The notes under the pieces: model-generated | Told to the model about the DNA's origin: nothing | Databases searched by the model: none | The model's input: the letters and a program-made list of their open reading frames with translations, nothing else | Program-made: the position numbers and the translations under genes | Assembly (NCBI GenBank): GCA_021778335.1 | Contig: JAJYCN010000002.1 | Span: 1-53,980 of the forward strand | Direction of reading: 5' to 3' | Length of the DNA: 53,980 bases | Source of the DNA: Acidobacteriota bacterium | GTDB taxonomy: Bacteria > Acidobacteriota > Terriglobia > Bryobacterales > Bryobacteraceae | In this document: one piece after another, positions 15,627-23,995 of the stretch | Layout of the letters: every line of letters starts with the position of its first letter | How positions within the stretch are numbered: the stretch's first letter is position 1

Positions 15627-17192
15627 ATGTCCTATCGAGTCTTGTTCTTACTGTGCTTGCCGGCGCTGGTGGCCGGGCAGAATCCGCCGCTGGTTTCGGC
15701 TACCGCGTCCCGCGATCTTTCGGTAACGGTTGGCAAGTCCGTGCTGGTGGACTCCGCGCAGACGATCGAACGCGTGGCGGTGGCCAACGCGAATCTGGCG
15801 GAGGCGGTTGCGGTTTCGCCGCACGAGGTGCTGGTGAACGGCAAGTTGGCGGGGGAGACGAGTCTGATTGTGTGGCAGCAGGGAGGGAGCCGGATCTTTT
15901 TCGATTTGGCTGTCCAACGCGACGAATACCAGATCGATGCGATCCGGCGGGAGATCGCTCAGGAGCTTCCGAATCAGAATGTGACCATTGATACGGATGG
16001 GAAAAATGTGTTCCTCCGGGGGACGGTGAAGGACCTTACGAGCTCGCAGAGAGCCGTCGAAATCGCCTCCACTCTCGGAAAGCCGGTGAATCTGCTGCGT
16101 GTGCAAGTGCCCAAGACAGACGCGCAGATCCTGCTGAAGGTGAGATTCATCGACGTGGACCGCTCGATAGCCACCCAGTTCGGGATTAACCTTTTCAGCA
16201 CCGGGGCGACGAATACGATCGGAGCTACCAGCACCGGCCAGTTTACGCCGCCGACGGTTGTTGGGACGCCGACACAAGGCTCGAGCGTGATCACGCTGAA
16301 CCAGGCGCTGAACCTTTTCCTGTTCCGGCCGGATCTGAACCTTGGCGCAACGATTGCGGCGCTGTCGACCCGGAATCTCATCCAGATCCTGGCCGAGCCC
16401 AACGTTCTGGCGATCAACGGCCACACGGCGAGTTTTTTGGCGGGAGGCATGTTTCCTTATCCGACGCTGCAGGGCGGCGGCGCGGGACTCGGAGCGGTGA
16501 CGATCATGTTTCAGGAGTTCGGCGTGCGGCTTACGTTCACGCCGTTCATCACGCCGCGGGGCACGATTATGTTGAACGTGACTCCGGAGGTCAGTTCTCT
16601 GGACTACGCCAATGGTTTGGTGTTTCAGGGCTTCACGATTCCCGGTATCAGCACGCGCCGGGTGTCGACGGAGATTGAACTGAGCGACGGCCAGACGTTT
16701 GCGATTGGCGGGCTTCTGGACAACCGGGACTCGGAGACGTTCAACAAGGTTCCCTGGCTGGGTGACATTCCGTTCCTGGGGCAACTGTTCCGGTCGCGGC
16801 AGGTCAACAAGAGCAATTCGGAACTGCTGGTGATGGTGACGCCGGAGCTGGTGCGTCCGATCCCGAAGGGCCAGCCGCTGCCCGACTTGCATCGGCCGTC
16901 GAAGTTCCTGCCTCCGAACACATCGAGCACGCCGCCGCGGACGCCTGGCATCGATGTAACGGGACCGGTACCGGGGACGACACCGGCGCCGATCCCGGTC
17001 GAGGATCTTGTGAACAGTATTCAGGCCGCGGGAGTGAGTCCCGCTCCGGCGCAGCAGCAGGTGCAGTTCGTGCCGGTCCAGGTGCTGGGGACGCCGCAGA
17101 CGGGAGGGCAACCTGCCGGTCCGACGGCGACGCCGGCGCCGGTGCCGGTGCAGCCGCCCTCCGGCCCAAACCCGAGTCCGCAGACGAAGTGA
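15627..17192 (+). CDS. cpaC: Tad outer-membrane secretin CpaC (RcpA)
   Basis: The product has 521 residues. The signal peptide VLFLLCLPALVAG is followed by the pilus-formation N-terminal domain (DLSVTVGKSVLVD, ERVAVANANLAEAVAV). A BON-like repeat (about residues 100-155) and the secretin core follow; LIQILAEPNVLAINGHTASF and GVRLTFTPFITPRGTI are characteristic, and TFAIGGLLDN near the end is the secretin signature. The tail after about residue 415 is Pro-rich and probably disordered. The secretin forms the outer-membrane pore through which the Flp pilus exits. GGAGGTG lies 11 nt before the ATG. It is tightly packed between cpaB and cpaE. Confidence 0.92.
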   Translation: MSYRVLFLLCLPALVAGQNPPLVSATASRDLSVTVGKSVLVDSAQTIERVAVANANLAEAVAVSPHEVLVNGKLAGETSLIVWQQGGSRIFFDLAVQRDEYQIDAIRREIAQELPNQNVTIDTDGKNVFLRGTVKDLTSSQRAVEIASTLGKPVNLLRVQVPKTDAQILLKVRFIDVDRSIATQFGINLFSTGATNTIGATSTGQFTPPTVVGTPTQGSSVITLNQALNLFLFRPDLNLGATIAALSTRNLIQILAEPNVLAINGHTASFLAGGMFPYPTLQGGGAGLGAVTIMFQEFGVRLTFTPFITPRGTIMLNVTPEVSSLDYANGLVFQGFTIPGISTRRVSTEIELSDGQTFAIGGLLDNRDSETFNKVPWLGDIPFLGQLFRSRQVNKSNSELLVMVTPELVRPIPKGQPLPDLHRPSKFLPPNTSSTPPRTPGIDVTGPVPGTTPAPIPVEDLVNSIQAAGVSPAPAQQQVQFVPVQVLGTPQTGGQPAGPTATPAPVPVQPPSGPNPSPQTK

Positions 17193-17206
17193 ATGGAGTT
17201 GTTTGA

Positions 17207-18364
17207 ATGTATCCCTTAGCCGCCGCGATGGTTGTCGATTCGGAGGTGCTGCGGGCGGAGCTCGAGCAAGCGTTTCAGTCGCTTGCCGTCCGCGTCGTGG
17301 TTGACCTTCCGGAGATGCCGTCGGAGTGGTCGAGTTTCCTCGATCGTCTGGACCGGATGAAACCGGACGTGGTGATGCTGAGCATGGGCCGGTTGGCAAG
17401 CCCACTCGAGGAGGTGATTTCGGCGGTCCGTTCGACGGCGGCGCGGCCGGCTGTGTTTATTTTGCACACGGAGGCGGATCCCGAGGCGATCTTGCGGGCT
17501 CTGCGCGCGGGCGCGAGCGAGTATTTGTTTCCGCCGATCGGACAGCAACTTCAGGCGGCGTTGGAGCGGGTTGCCCGGACCCGCGAGGCAGCCACGGAGA
17601 GGACGGCTCCGGGCGGGAGAGTGGCGGCGTTCCTTTCGGCGAAAGGGGGCTGCGGCGCGACTACAATTGCGTGCCATGTGGCGCTGGAGCTACCCCGGCT
17701 TATCGACGCGAAGGTGCTGCTTGCGGACCTCGATTTGCAAGCCGGGCTGATTGGATTCCTCTTGAAGAACAAGAGCGATTACTCGGTGGCGGATGCGGTT
17801 TACAACATTCAACGCCTGGACCAAAGCTACTGGCGGGGGCTTGTGTCGAACGGGATTCCGAACGTGGAGTTTATCACCGCTCCTTCGCGGCCGGCGTCGA
17901 AGAACCTGCCGCCCGGACACGTGAAGCAGGTATTTTCCTTCGCGCGTACGCAATACGACTGGACGGTGCTCGATCTAGGGCGGCACGTGACGGCTTTGAC
18001 GCTGACGATGCTGGAGATGTCGGACGAGGCGTACCTGGTTACGACGCACGAGATTCCCGCATTGCACCAGACGAAGCAACTGGTTCAGTTGTTGCTTGAT
18101 TCCGGGTATCCGAGGGACCGGCTCCGGCTTGTCCTGAACCGGATCCCCAAGCGGAGCGACGTGACGCTGGACGAGTTGGAATCGATGCTGGGGATCACGA
18201 TTTTCGCCACGCTGGCGAACGACTACCAGAGCTTGCAGGAGGCGTTTACGGAAGGGCGCATGCTCGATACCAGCAGCCATCTGGGGAGAGACCTGCAACG
18301 GCTGGCGGCGAAGATCGCCGGGGTTGACATCAACAAGAAGAAGAAGTTCTCGCTGTTCGGGTAG
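17207..18364 (+). CDS. cpaE: Tad localisation ATPase CpaE (TadZ)
   Basis: The product has 385 residues. Residues 1-125 form a receiver-like domain without a classical phosphorylation site (KPDVVMLSMGRL). A ParA/MinD-type ATPase follows with the deviant Walker A SAKGGCGATT near residue 143 and VLLADLDLQAGL as the next motif. TVLDLGRHV and LVLNRIPKRSDV complete the fold. The C-terminus is basic (KKKKFSLFG). TadZ/CpaE proteins place the Tad apparatus at the cell pole and sit on the cytoplasmic face. GGAG lies 9 nt ahead of the ATG. Family length and order are normal. Confidence 0.9.
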   Translation: MYPLAAAMVVDSEVLRAELEQAFQSLAVRVVVDLPEMPSEWSSFLDRLDRMKPDVVMLSMGRLASPLEEVISAVRSTAARPAVFILHTEADPEAILRALRAGASEYLFPPIGQQLQAALERVARTREAATERTAPGGRVAAFLSAKGGCGATTIACHVALELPRLIDAKVLLADLDLQAGLIGFLLKNKSDYSVADAVYNIQRLDQSYWRGLVSNGIPNVEFITAPSRPASKNLPPGHVKQVFSFARTQYDWTVLDLGRHVTALTLTMLEMSDEAYLVTTHEIPALHQTKQLVQLLLDSGYPRDRLRLVLNRIPKRSDVTLDELESMLGITIFATLANDYQSLQEAFTEGRMLDTSSHLGRDLQRLAAKIAGVDINKKKKFSLFG

Positions 18365-18379
18365 TAAAGGAGCACGACA

Positions 18380-19741
18380 TTGTCCGCCAATTCATCGCTT
18401 GTCCGGCAGGATGCGGGTTGGGTTAACCGGCTGTTCAGCGACCAGACGGTGAGCCCCGAATATCAGGAGCTGAAGTTTGCGATTCACCGGAAGCTGCTGG
18501 ACCGGATAAACCTCGAGATTCTGTCGAGTGTTTCAAACGATCGAGTCCGGACCGAGGTGCGGACGGCGATTGCGAAGCTGGTGGAAGAAGAGAAGACGCC
18601 GCTGAGCCTGGTGGAGAAGGACCGGATCATCGCCGAGGTGTTCGACGAGGTGTTCGGGCTGGGGCCTCTGGAGCCGCTTTTGGCGGATTCGACGATTTCC
18701 GACATTCTGGTTACTACGCCGAAGCTGGTCCACATTGAACGGGCCGGGAAGCTGTATAAGACGCCGGTTCAGTTCAAGGACAACGCTCACCTGATGCGGA
18801 TTATCGAGAAGGTGGTGGCGCGGGTGGGGCGGCGCGTGGACGAATCTTCGCCGCTGGTGGACGCGCGGCTACCGGACGGATCGCGCGTGAATGCGGCGAT
18901 TCCGCCGATCGCGGTAGATGGGCCGCTTCTATCGATCCGGCGGTTTGGGCGAAATCCGATCAAGGCGGAAGACCTGGTGCGGACGCTGACATTGACCGAC
19001 AGCATGATGACGCTGCTGCGGGGATGCGTGCAGGCGCGGCTGAACCTTTTGATCTCCGGCGGGACGGGCGCCGGAAAGACGACGCTGTTGAACGTCCTGT
19101 CGGGTTTTATCTCCGAGGACGAGCGGATCGTGACGATTGAGGATGCGGCCGAACTGCGGCTGAGCCAGGAGCACGTGGCGCGGATGGAGACGCGCCCGCC
19201 GAACATTGAGGGCACCGGCGCGATTCGAATCCGGAATCTTGTCATCAACGCGCTCCGCATGCGGCCGGACCGGATCATCGTGGGCGAGGTCCGCGGCGAG
19301 GAAGCGCTGGACATGCTGCAGGCGATGAACACGGGCCACGACGGCTCGCTGACGACGATTCACGCGAACTCGGCGCGCGACGCGCTGGGACGTTTGGAAG
19401 TGATGGTGGGAATGGCGAACGCGAACATGAGTCTGCGGTCGATGCGGCAGCAGATCAGTTCGGCGATCGACGTGGTGGTGCAGATCGCGCGGTTCAGCGA
19501 CGGAAGCCGGCGGGTGACGAGCGTCTCGGAATGCGTGGGCATGGAGGGTGACCTGATCACCATGCAGGACGTGTACGTGTTCGAGAAGACGGGCCTCACG
19601 GAGTCGGGAAGGGTGACGGGGCGATTCCGGGCGACAGGGATCCGGCCGAAGTTTTACGAGCAGCTTCGCGTGGCGGGAATCCAGTTGTCGCAATCGATGT
19701 TTCAGACCGTGGTTGAAATTGGAAAGCCGGTGCAGCAATGA
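18380..19741 (+). CDS. cpaF: Tad secretion ATPase CpaF (TadA)
   Basis: Type II/IV secretion-family hexameric ATPase of 453 residues. Motifs in order: an N-terminal regulatory region ([20 protein letters not shown]), Walker [13 protein letters not shown] (near residue 230), the Asp box [11 protein letters not shown], Walker [19 protein letters not shown] and the His box [11 protein letters not shown]. It powers pilus extension and retraction from the cytoplasmic side with TadB and TadC. The start is TTG at 18380, supported by AAAGGAG 8 nt upstream; no better ATG lies near the conserved N-terminus. The stop overlaps the tadB ATG by 4 nt. Confidence 0.93.
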   Translation: MSANSSLVRQDAGWVNRLFSDQTVSPEYQELKFAIHRKLLDRINLEILSSVSNDRVRTEVRTAIAKLVEEEKTPLSLVEKDRIIAEVFDEVFGLGPLEPLLADSTISDILVTTPKLVHIERAGKLYKTPVQFKDNAHLMRIIEKVVARVGRRVDESSPLVDARLPDGSRVNAAIPPIAVDGPLLSIRRFGRNPIKAEDLVRTLTLTDSMMTLLRGCVQARLNLLISGGTGAGKTTLLNVLSGFISEDERIVTIEDAAELRLSQEHVARMETRPPNIEGTGAIRIRNLVINALRMRPDRIIVGEVRGEEALDMLQAMNTGHDGSLTTIHANSARDALGRLEVMVGMANANMSLRSMRQQISSAIDVVVQIARFSDGSRRVTSVSECVGMEGDLITMQDVYVFEKTGLTESGRVTGRFRATGIRPKFYEQLRVAGIQLSQSMFQTVVEIGKPVQQ

Positions 19742-20709
19742 ATCCATGGTTGATCGGCTTGATCTTTCTGCCGCTGTTTGCGGCGATGCTGGTCGCGATC
19801 AGCCTGGGCGGGCGGTTTCTGGAAGAGCAGAGCCGGCGCCGGGTGAAGGGGATTTTGCGGGCGGCTTCCGGCGAGGAAGCGGCGCCGGAAGAAACGTCAA
19901 TCCTTCTCGATCGGCACGAGGAAGACGCGCTCACGGCTTTGCTGGCCGAGTCGAAGCTGCCGGGCCGCATGGCGAGTTTCATTCAGCAAGCGGGATTGGA
20001 CTGGTCCGTGACGCGGCTTGCCACCATGACGTTCGTCGCCTTTCTCCTTGGGTTAATTTTGGGGTGGAAGCTCCAGCCGCTGGGATTCCAATCCTTGAGC
20101 GCGCTCGGTTTTGGGCTGTTGCTCGGCTGTCTTCCGTATGTTTTCGTCCGGCACAAGCGCAACAAGCGCTTGGGCGAGTTCGAGGAGCAGTTTCCGGACG
20201 CGCTGGACTTCCTGGCGCGGTCGATGCGCGCGGGCCATGCTTTCACGATCAGCCTGGACATGATGGGGCAGGAGTCGCCGGATCCGGTGGGGCAGGAGTT
20301 CCGCACTTTGTTTAACGAGCAGAACCTGGGTGCTCCGATCGAGACGGCGCTCGAGAATTTCGGACGACGGGTACCGCTGCTGGACGTACGGCTTTTCATT
20401 TCGACGGTTCTGCTGCAGCGGCAGACCGGCGGAAATCTGAGCGAGGTTTTGGTCCGGCTGGGATACATTATCCGGGAGCGGTTCCGGCTGAAGGGGCATG
20501 TGCGAGCGGTGAGCGCTCACGGGCGCCTGACTGCATTGATTTTGAGTATCTTGCCGATCGCTCTCGTATTGGGGCTGATGCTGGTGGCTCCTGGCTATCT
20601 GAAGGCGCTGGCGAACGATCCGGACGGGAAGTGGTTGATCGCGGGTTCGATCGTAGGACAGATCCTGGCGTATTTCATTATGCGCAGGATCATCGATATC
20701 AAGATCTAG
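19738..20709 (+). CDS. tadB: Tad inner-membrane platform protein TadB
   Basis: The product has 323 residues, with a type II secretion F domain. One N-terminal membrane helix ([20 protein letters not shown]), a helical pair near residues 95-135, the GspF-type cytoplasmic bundle ([38 protein letters not shown]) and two C-terminal helices are visible. It pairs with TadC to form the membrane platform driven by CpaF. Translationally coupled to cpaF (ATGA). Between its stop and tadC lie 142 bp with a hairpin/heptad element, an unusual interruption of an otherwise compact operon. Confidence 0.92.
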   Translation: MNPWLIGLIFLPLFAAMLVAISLGGRFLEEQSRRRVKGILRAASGEEAAPEETSILLDRHEEDALTALLAESKLPGRMASFIQQAGLDWSVTRLATMTFVAFLLGLILGWKLQPLGFQSLSALGFGLLLGCLPYVFVRHKRNKRLGEFEEQFPDALDFLARSMRAGHAFTISLDMMGQESPDPVGQEFRTLFNEQNLGAPIETALENFGRRVPLLDVRLFISTVLLQRQTGGNLSEVLVRLGYIIRERFRLKGHVRAVSAHGRLTALILSILPIALVLGLMLVAPGYLKALANDPDGKWLIAGSIVGQILAYFIMRRIIDIKI

Positions 20710-20710
20710 G

Positions 20711-20779
20711 CAAGGGCTTTGCCCTTGCAGTCCTTTCAGGACTGGGAGTCAGAAGTATGGAGCCAGGAGCCAGAATGCA
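20711..20779. repeat. Two abutting perfect hairpins plus five degenerate heptads between tadB and tadC
   Basis: Two perfect 7-bp stems with 3-nt loops stand back to back with no spacer: CAAGGGC/GCCCTTG (20711-20727, loop TTT) and CAGTCCT/AGGACTG (20728-20744, loop TTC). They are followed by five 7-bp units, GGAGTCA, GAAGTAT, GGAGCCA, GGAGCCA and GAATGCA (20745-20779), of the same RGARY type as the long array at 3360-3471. The composite looks like a dispersed repetitive element (REP-like). Its RNA would form a double stem between two operon genes and could set the tadB/tadC expression ratio. Confidence 0.75.
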
Positions 20780-20851
20780 AGTCCCCGGGAGGGCAGGGGC
20801 GTTGGTAAGTGGAATTATGAGTTACTGCGAGTTGGGGTATAAGGATCCGAG

Positions 20852-21796
20852 ATGGCTGTCTTAGTTACCGGCGCTCTATTTTTCTTTCTGTTGCTGACGA
20901 TTTCGTACGTCGGCTATCGCTATTATGCGCGGCCGGGTCGCGTGTACGAGCAACTGGGTGGGCCGGCCTCGGCGACGATGCCGCAAGTGGACCAGCGCGA
21001 CGAAGGCGAGCCTGGGCTGGTTGTGTCGGTGCTCGAGCAAATCGGGGAACGCATACCGGTGGATCCGGCGGATGTTTCGGGGATCCGAAAGGATCTGATC
21101 GCGGCGGGTTACCGGACGGAGAGGGCGGTTGCGATTTACACGGGCATCCGTGTCGTGGCTTGTGCCGGGCTGGGCATAGCTGCGTTTTTGCTCCGGCACT
21201 ACCTGACCTCGAATTCGGTGCTTTCGATCGTGATTCCGATCGCCGCCGCGGTGGCCGGTTACATGGGGCCAAGTTACGTATTGGAGAGTATGATTGGCAG
21301 CCGCCAGCAGCGAATCCGCTGGGGACTTCCGGACGCGCTCGATTTGCTTGTAGTATCGGTGGAGGCCGGGCTCGGGCTCGACCAGGCGATTCAGTATGTT
21401 TCCAAAGAATTGATTACGACGCACCCCGATGTGTCGGAGGAACTGGAATTAGTGCATCTCGAGATCCGGGGCGGACAGCGCCGCGTGGACGCGCTGCGCA
21501 ATCTGGCGGACAGGACGGGGGAGCCGGAGCTTCGCAAGCTGGTGGCGGTGTTGGTACAGACGGACCGGTTTGGAACGAGCATCGCGGACTCGCTACGGAC
21601 ACATTCCGATTTCATGCGGACGCGCCGCCGCCAGGAGGCGGAGGAACGCGCCAACAAGGTGGGCGTGAAGCTGGTGTTCCCGATCTTCTTTCTAATCCTC
21701 CCGTCGATGCTTGTGGTGGCGGCCGGTGAAGGTATTTTGCAGATCTTCAAACAGTTGATACCGATGATGAAGGGCTTTCACGGCCCCGGGATGTGA
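20852..21796 (+). CDS. tadC: Tad inner-membrane platform protein TadC
   Basis: The product has 314 residues, with a type II secretion F domain. It has an N-terminal helix, a central pair (AYTGIRVV-type region near 100-145), the GspF bundle (WGLPDALDLLVVSVEAGLGL, FGTSIADSLRTHSDFMR, RRQEAEERANKVGVKLVFP) and a final hydrophobic stretch, FPIFFLILPSMLVVAAGEGI. It partners TadB in the pilus platform. AAGGA lies 8 nt before the ATG at 20852. Last recognised core gene of the Tad operon. Confidence 0.92.
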   Translation: MAVLVTGALFFFLLLTISYVGYRYYARPGRVYEQLGGPASATMPQVDQRDEGEPGLVVSVLEQIGERIPVDPADVSGIRKDLIAAGYRTERAVAIYTGIRVVACAGLGIAAFLLRHYLTSNSVLSIVIPIAAAVAGYMGPSYVLESMIGSRQQRIRWGLPDALDLLVVSVEAGLGLDQAIQYVSKELITTHPDVSEELELVHLEIRGGQRRVDALRNLADRTGEPELRKLVAVLVQTDRFGTSIADSLRTHSDFMRTRRRQEAEERANKVGVKLVFPIFFLILPSMLVVAAGEGILQIFKQLIPMMKGFHGPGM

Positions 21797-21874
21797 TGCG
21801 GATGGTTCGATTTGGGTGTAGAATCGGAAGTCACGCGCAGTACACCAGAGTGATGAAAAGGAGAGTTCTTCCCG

Positions 21875-21973
21875 ATGAACAAAAACACGCTCGAAGCAAT
21901 TTTGTGGATCGCGGCCGGTCTCATTCTTGTGCTGTATTTGATGCGGCGGAGCAAGCGGAAGAGGAGCCGGTAA
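21875..21973 (+). CDS. 32-residue single-TM microprotein downstream of tadC
   Basis: A short gene of 33 codons encodes MNKNTLEAILWIAAGLILVL, then YLMRRSKRKRSR. It is one hydrophobic helix flanked by a neutral N-terminus and a very basic C-terminus, which fits a single-pass membrane microprotein with the basic end in the cytoplasm. AAAAGGAG lies about 11 nt upstream, a strong ribosome site. It starts 78 nt after tadC and precedes the terpenoid-cyclase-like gene by about 150 nt. Its length and topology could suit a small Tad or membrane-complex subunit. Function unknown; no homologue recognised by eye. Confidence 0.6.
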   Translation: MNKNTLEAILWIAAGLILVLYLMRRSKRKRSR

Positions 21974-22124
21974 CGGCACTTCACGAGGCTTTGGAGGAGT
22001 AACGGAAGCATACGGCGCTGGAGGTTTTGAAAGACATCCCGGGAGGGTACTATACGTACGCTCATATCGGGGAGCCTCGTAATTCTGGGCGGTCGTGCCT
22101 TCGTTTTGAGTTGAGAGGTTTGTC

Positions 22125-22991
22125 ATCATCGACGCGAGCCAACTGATCTCCATTCAAAACAAGGACGGGGGATGGCCTTACGCGGCCGGAGCGGCATCCT
22201 GGACGGAGCCCACGTGCTACGCCCTGCACGCTCTTACGGCGTTGGGCATGGAAGATACCGCGGCGGCCCAAAGCGGCTCGCGGTGGCTGACACAGTGCGA
22301 GAGAGGCGACGGGGGCATGGCGGCGCGGCCTTCGGTTGCCGAGAGCACCTGGGTGACGGCGCTGACGCTGTTTTTGCCGGCGCCGCTGGCAGCGAGTTTA
22401 CACCGGAGCGAGACGATCCGGTGGGTACGCGCGCAGACCGGGCAGGAGTCCGGCTGGGTATATCGCCTTCGCCTTCTTTTGATGGGGACACGGTCTGAGG
22501 CTTCCCTACAATTCGATGGCTGGCCATGGTATCCAGGGGAAGCGGCGTGGACGACGCCGACGGCAATGTCGGTTCTTGCTCTCGAACATTTACAATCGCA
22601 TGGTAACGAACCGGACTTAGCCGGCCGCATCGAGCAGGGGAAAGATTTTCTGCTGGCGCGGCGGTGCCGGGATGGCGGATGGAATCATGGGTCCACGCGG
22701 GCGCTCGGCTACGACGGCGGTTCGTACCCGGAGACGACCGGGCAGGCGCTGCTGGCGCTGCACGATGTGGGCGATGCAAAGCTTGCCGCTTCGATGGCGC
22801 GGGCGGAGAAGCATTTGGCCGGATGCGAGTCCTTGCAGGCGGCTTATTGGCTGGTGCTGGGCTTGCGCGCCCACAGGAGGCCGGCCGAGGTCCCGGCGGG
22901 CCTGAAACGGCGAGGGAGCACGATGGAGACGGCGTTGGGGATTCTGGCGGACGCGGCGGTTGAAGGACGCCACTTCCTTACGATTTCGTGA
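22125..22991 (+). CDS. Terpenoid-cyclase/prenyltransferase-like alpha/alpha toroid protein, start codon unclear
   Basis: The frame resembles squalene-hopene cyclase/prenyltransferase repeat proteins, with QW-like repeats: SIQNKDGGWPYAAGAASW, QCERGDGGMAARPSVAES and LARRCRDGGWNHGST, plus YPETTGQALLALHD. Such toroids bind isoprenoids or proteins; the DxDD motif of true cyclases is not seen. At about 288 residues it is much shorter than a full cyclase. The first repeat lies upstream of any ATG, GTG or TTG in frame. The in-frame stop is at 22107, and candidate starts are ATC at 22125 or 22128 (after GAGAGG at 22113-22118), CTG at 22143, or the late TTG at 22242, which would remove the first repeat. 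It overlaps the DUF362 start by 1 nt (TGATG). Confidence 0.6.
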   Translation: MIDASQLISIQNKDGGWPYAAGAASWTEPTCYALHALTALGMEDTAAAQSGSRWLTQCERGDGGMAARPSVAESTWVTALTLFLPAPLAASLHRSETIRWVRAQTGQESGWVYRLRLLLMGTRSEASLQFDGWPWYPGEAAWTTPTAMSVLALEHLQSHGNEPDLAGRIEQGKDFLLARRCRDGGWNHGSTRALGYDGGSYPETTGQALLALHDVGDAKLAASMARAEKHLAGCESLQAAYWLVLGLRAHRRPAEVPAGLKRRGSTMETALGILADAAVEGRHFLTIS

Positions 22992-23995
22992 TGAGGCAGC
23001 GACCAGATCAAGAGCGCAGTCCGGCTGGGAGGAGACTGCAAGACGAAGGTCCGACGCGGCGGGGATGGCTGGCGGTGGCCGGCGCGTCCGCGACGCTGGC
23101 GGCGTGCCAGGGAAGGGTGAGGCCATGGGCGCCGGTTTCCATTCACAGAGCGGCGAGCTATTCGGACAACCTTTACGACCTGTTCCGGCGGATATTGAGC
23201 GAGCATCGCGTGGACGCGCGGGGCAAGCGGGTGGTGCTGAAGCCGAACATGGTGGAGTTCGACGAGCGGACGGTGATCAACACGAACCCCGCGGTCGTGC
23301 ACGCGGCGCTGGAGGCATTCCGGGCGGCCGGCGCGGCGGATGTCCGGATTGCGGAGGGGCCTGGCCACCGGCGGCTGACACTGGACTTGGCCGATGCCGC
23401 GGGATACTTCTCCACGATCCCGGATTTCGAGCGGTTGTTCACGGACCTGAATCTCGACGATGTGACGAGAGTTCCGCTGGTTCATCCTCACTCGCGGGCG
23501 GGTGAGCTTTATATGCCCAACACGATTCTAGGGTGCGACCTGCTGGTTTCGCTGCCGAAGATGAAGACGCACCACTGGGCGGGGGCCACACTGAGCATGA
23601 AAAACCTGTTCGGGACGGTGCCGGGCGGCGTTTACGGGTGGCCGAAGAACGTGCTGCACTGGGCCGGGATCAATGAGTGCATAGCGGACCTTCATTCGCT
23701 GTTTCCGCGTGCGTTCGCCCTCGTCGACGGGATTGTCGGCATGGAAGGGAACGGGCCGATTCAGGGGATGCCGAAGCAGGTGGGTGTGATCGTGGCGGGG
23801 CGGGACCCGGTGGCGGTGGATGCGACTTGCTGCCGGATCATGGGGTTGGATCCGGCCAAGATCGGCTATTTGTTGCTCACGGCCGGCACAGATGCGTTAG
23901 CCGAAGACCTTGTGCCTCAGATCGGCGAGCCTTGGCGGTCTGTCAGAGAGCATTTTGACCTTCTGCCATCTCTGCGGTATCTGTCCTTACGCTAA
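22991..23995 (+). CDS. DUF362 domain protein, Tat-type signal with lipobox-like site
   Basis: The product has 334 residues. The N-terminus carries PTRRGWLAVAGASATLAAC, a twin-arginine motif followed by a hydrophobic stretch ending in Cys, so an exported lipoprotein is possible. DUF362 features include KRVVLKPNMVEFD, INTNPAVVHAALEAFRAAGA, DLLVSLPKMKTHHWAGATLS, MKNLFGTVPGG and DPVAVDATCCRIMG. DUF362 biochemistry is not established. No 4Fe-4S motif is seen. It overlaps the upstream cyclase-like gene by 1 nt and the downstream GT-C gene by 1 nt (TAATG), so the three are translationally linked. A 170-bp piece of this gene is duplicated at 25569-25740. Confidence 0.8.
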   Translation: MRQRPDQERSPAGRRLQDEGPTRRGWLAVAGASATLAACQGRVRPWAPVSIHRAASYSDNLYDLFRRILSEHRVDARGKRVVLKPNMVEFDERTVINTNPAVVHAALEAFRAAGAADVRIAEGPGHRRLTLDLADAAGYFSTIPDFERLFTDLNLDDVTRVPLVHPHSRAGELYMPNTILGCDLLVSLPKMKTHHWAGATLSMKNLFGTVPGGVYGWPKNVLHWAGINECIADLHSLFPRAFALVDGIVGMEGNGPIQGMPKQVGVIVAGRDPVAVDATCCRIMGLDPAKIGYLLLTAGTDALAEDLVPQIGEPWRSVREHFDLLPSLRYLSLR

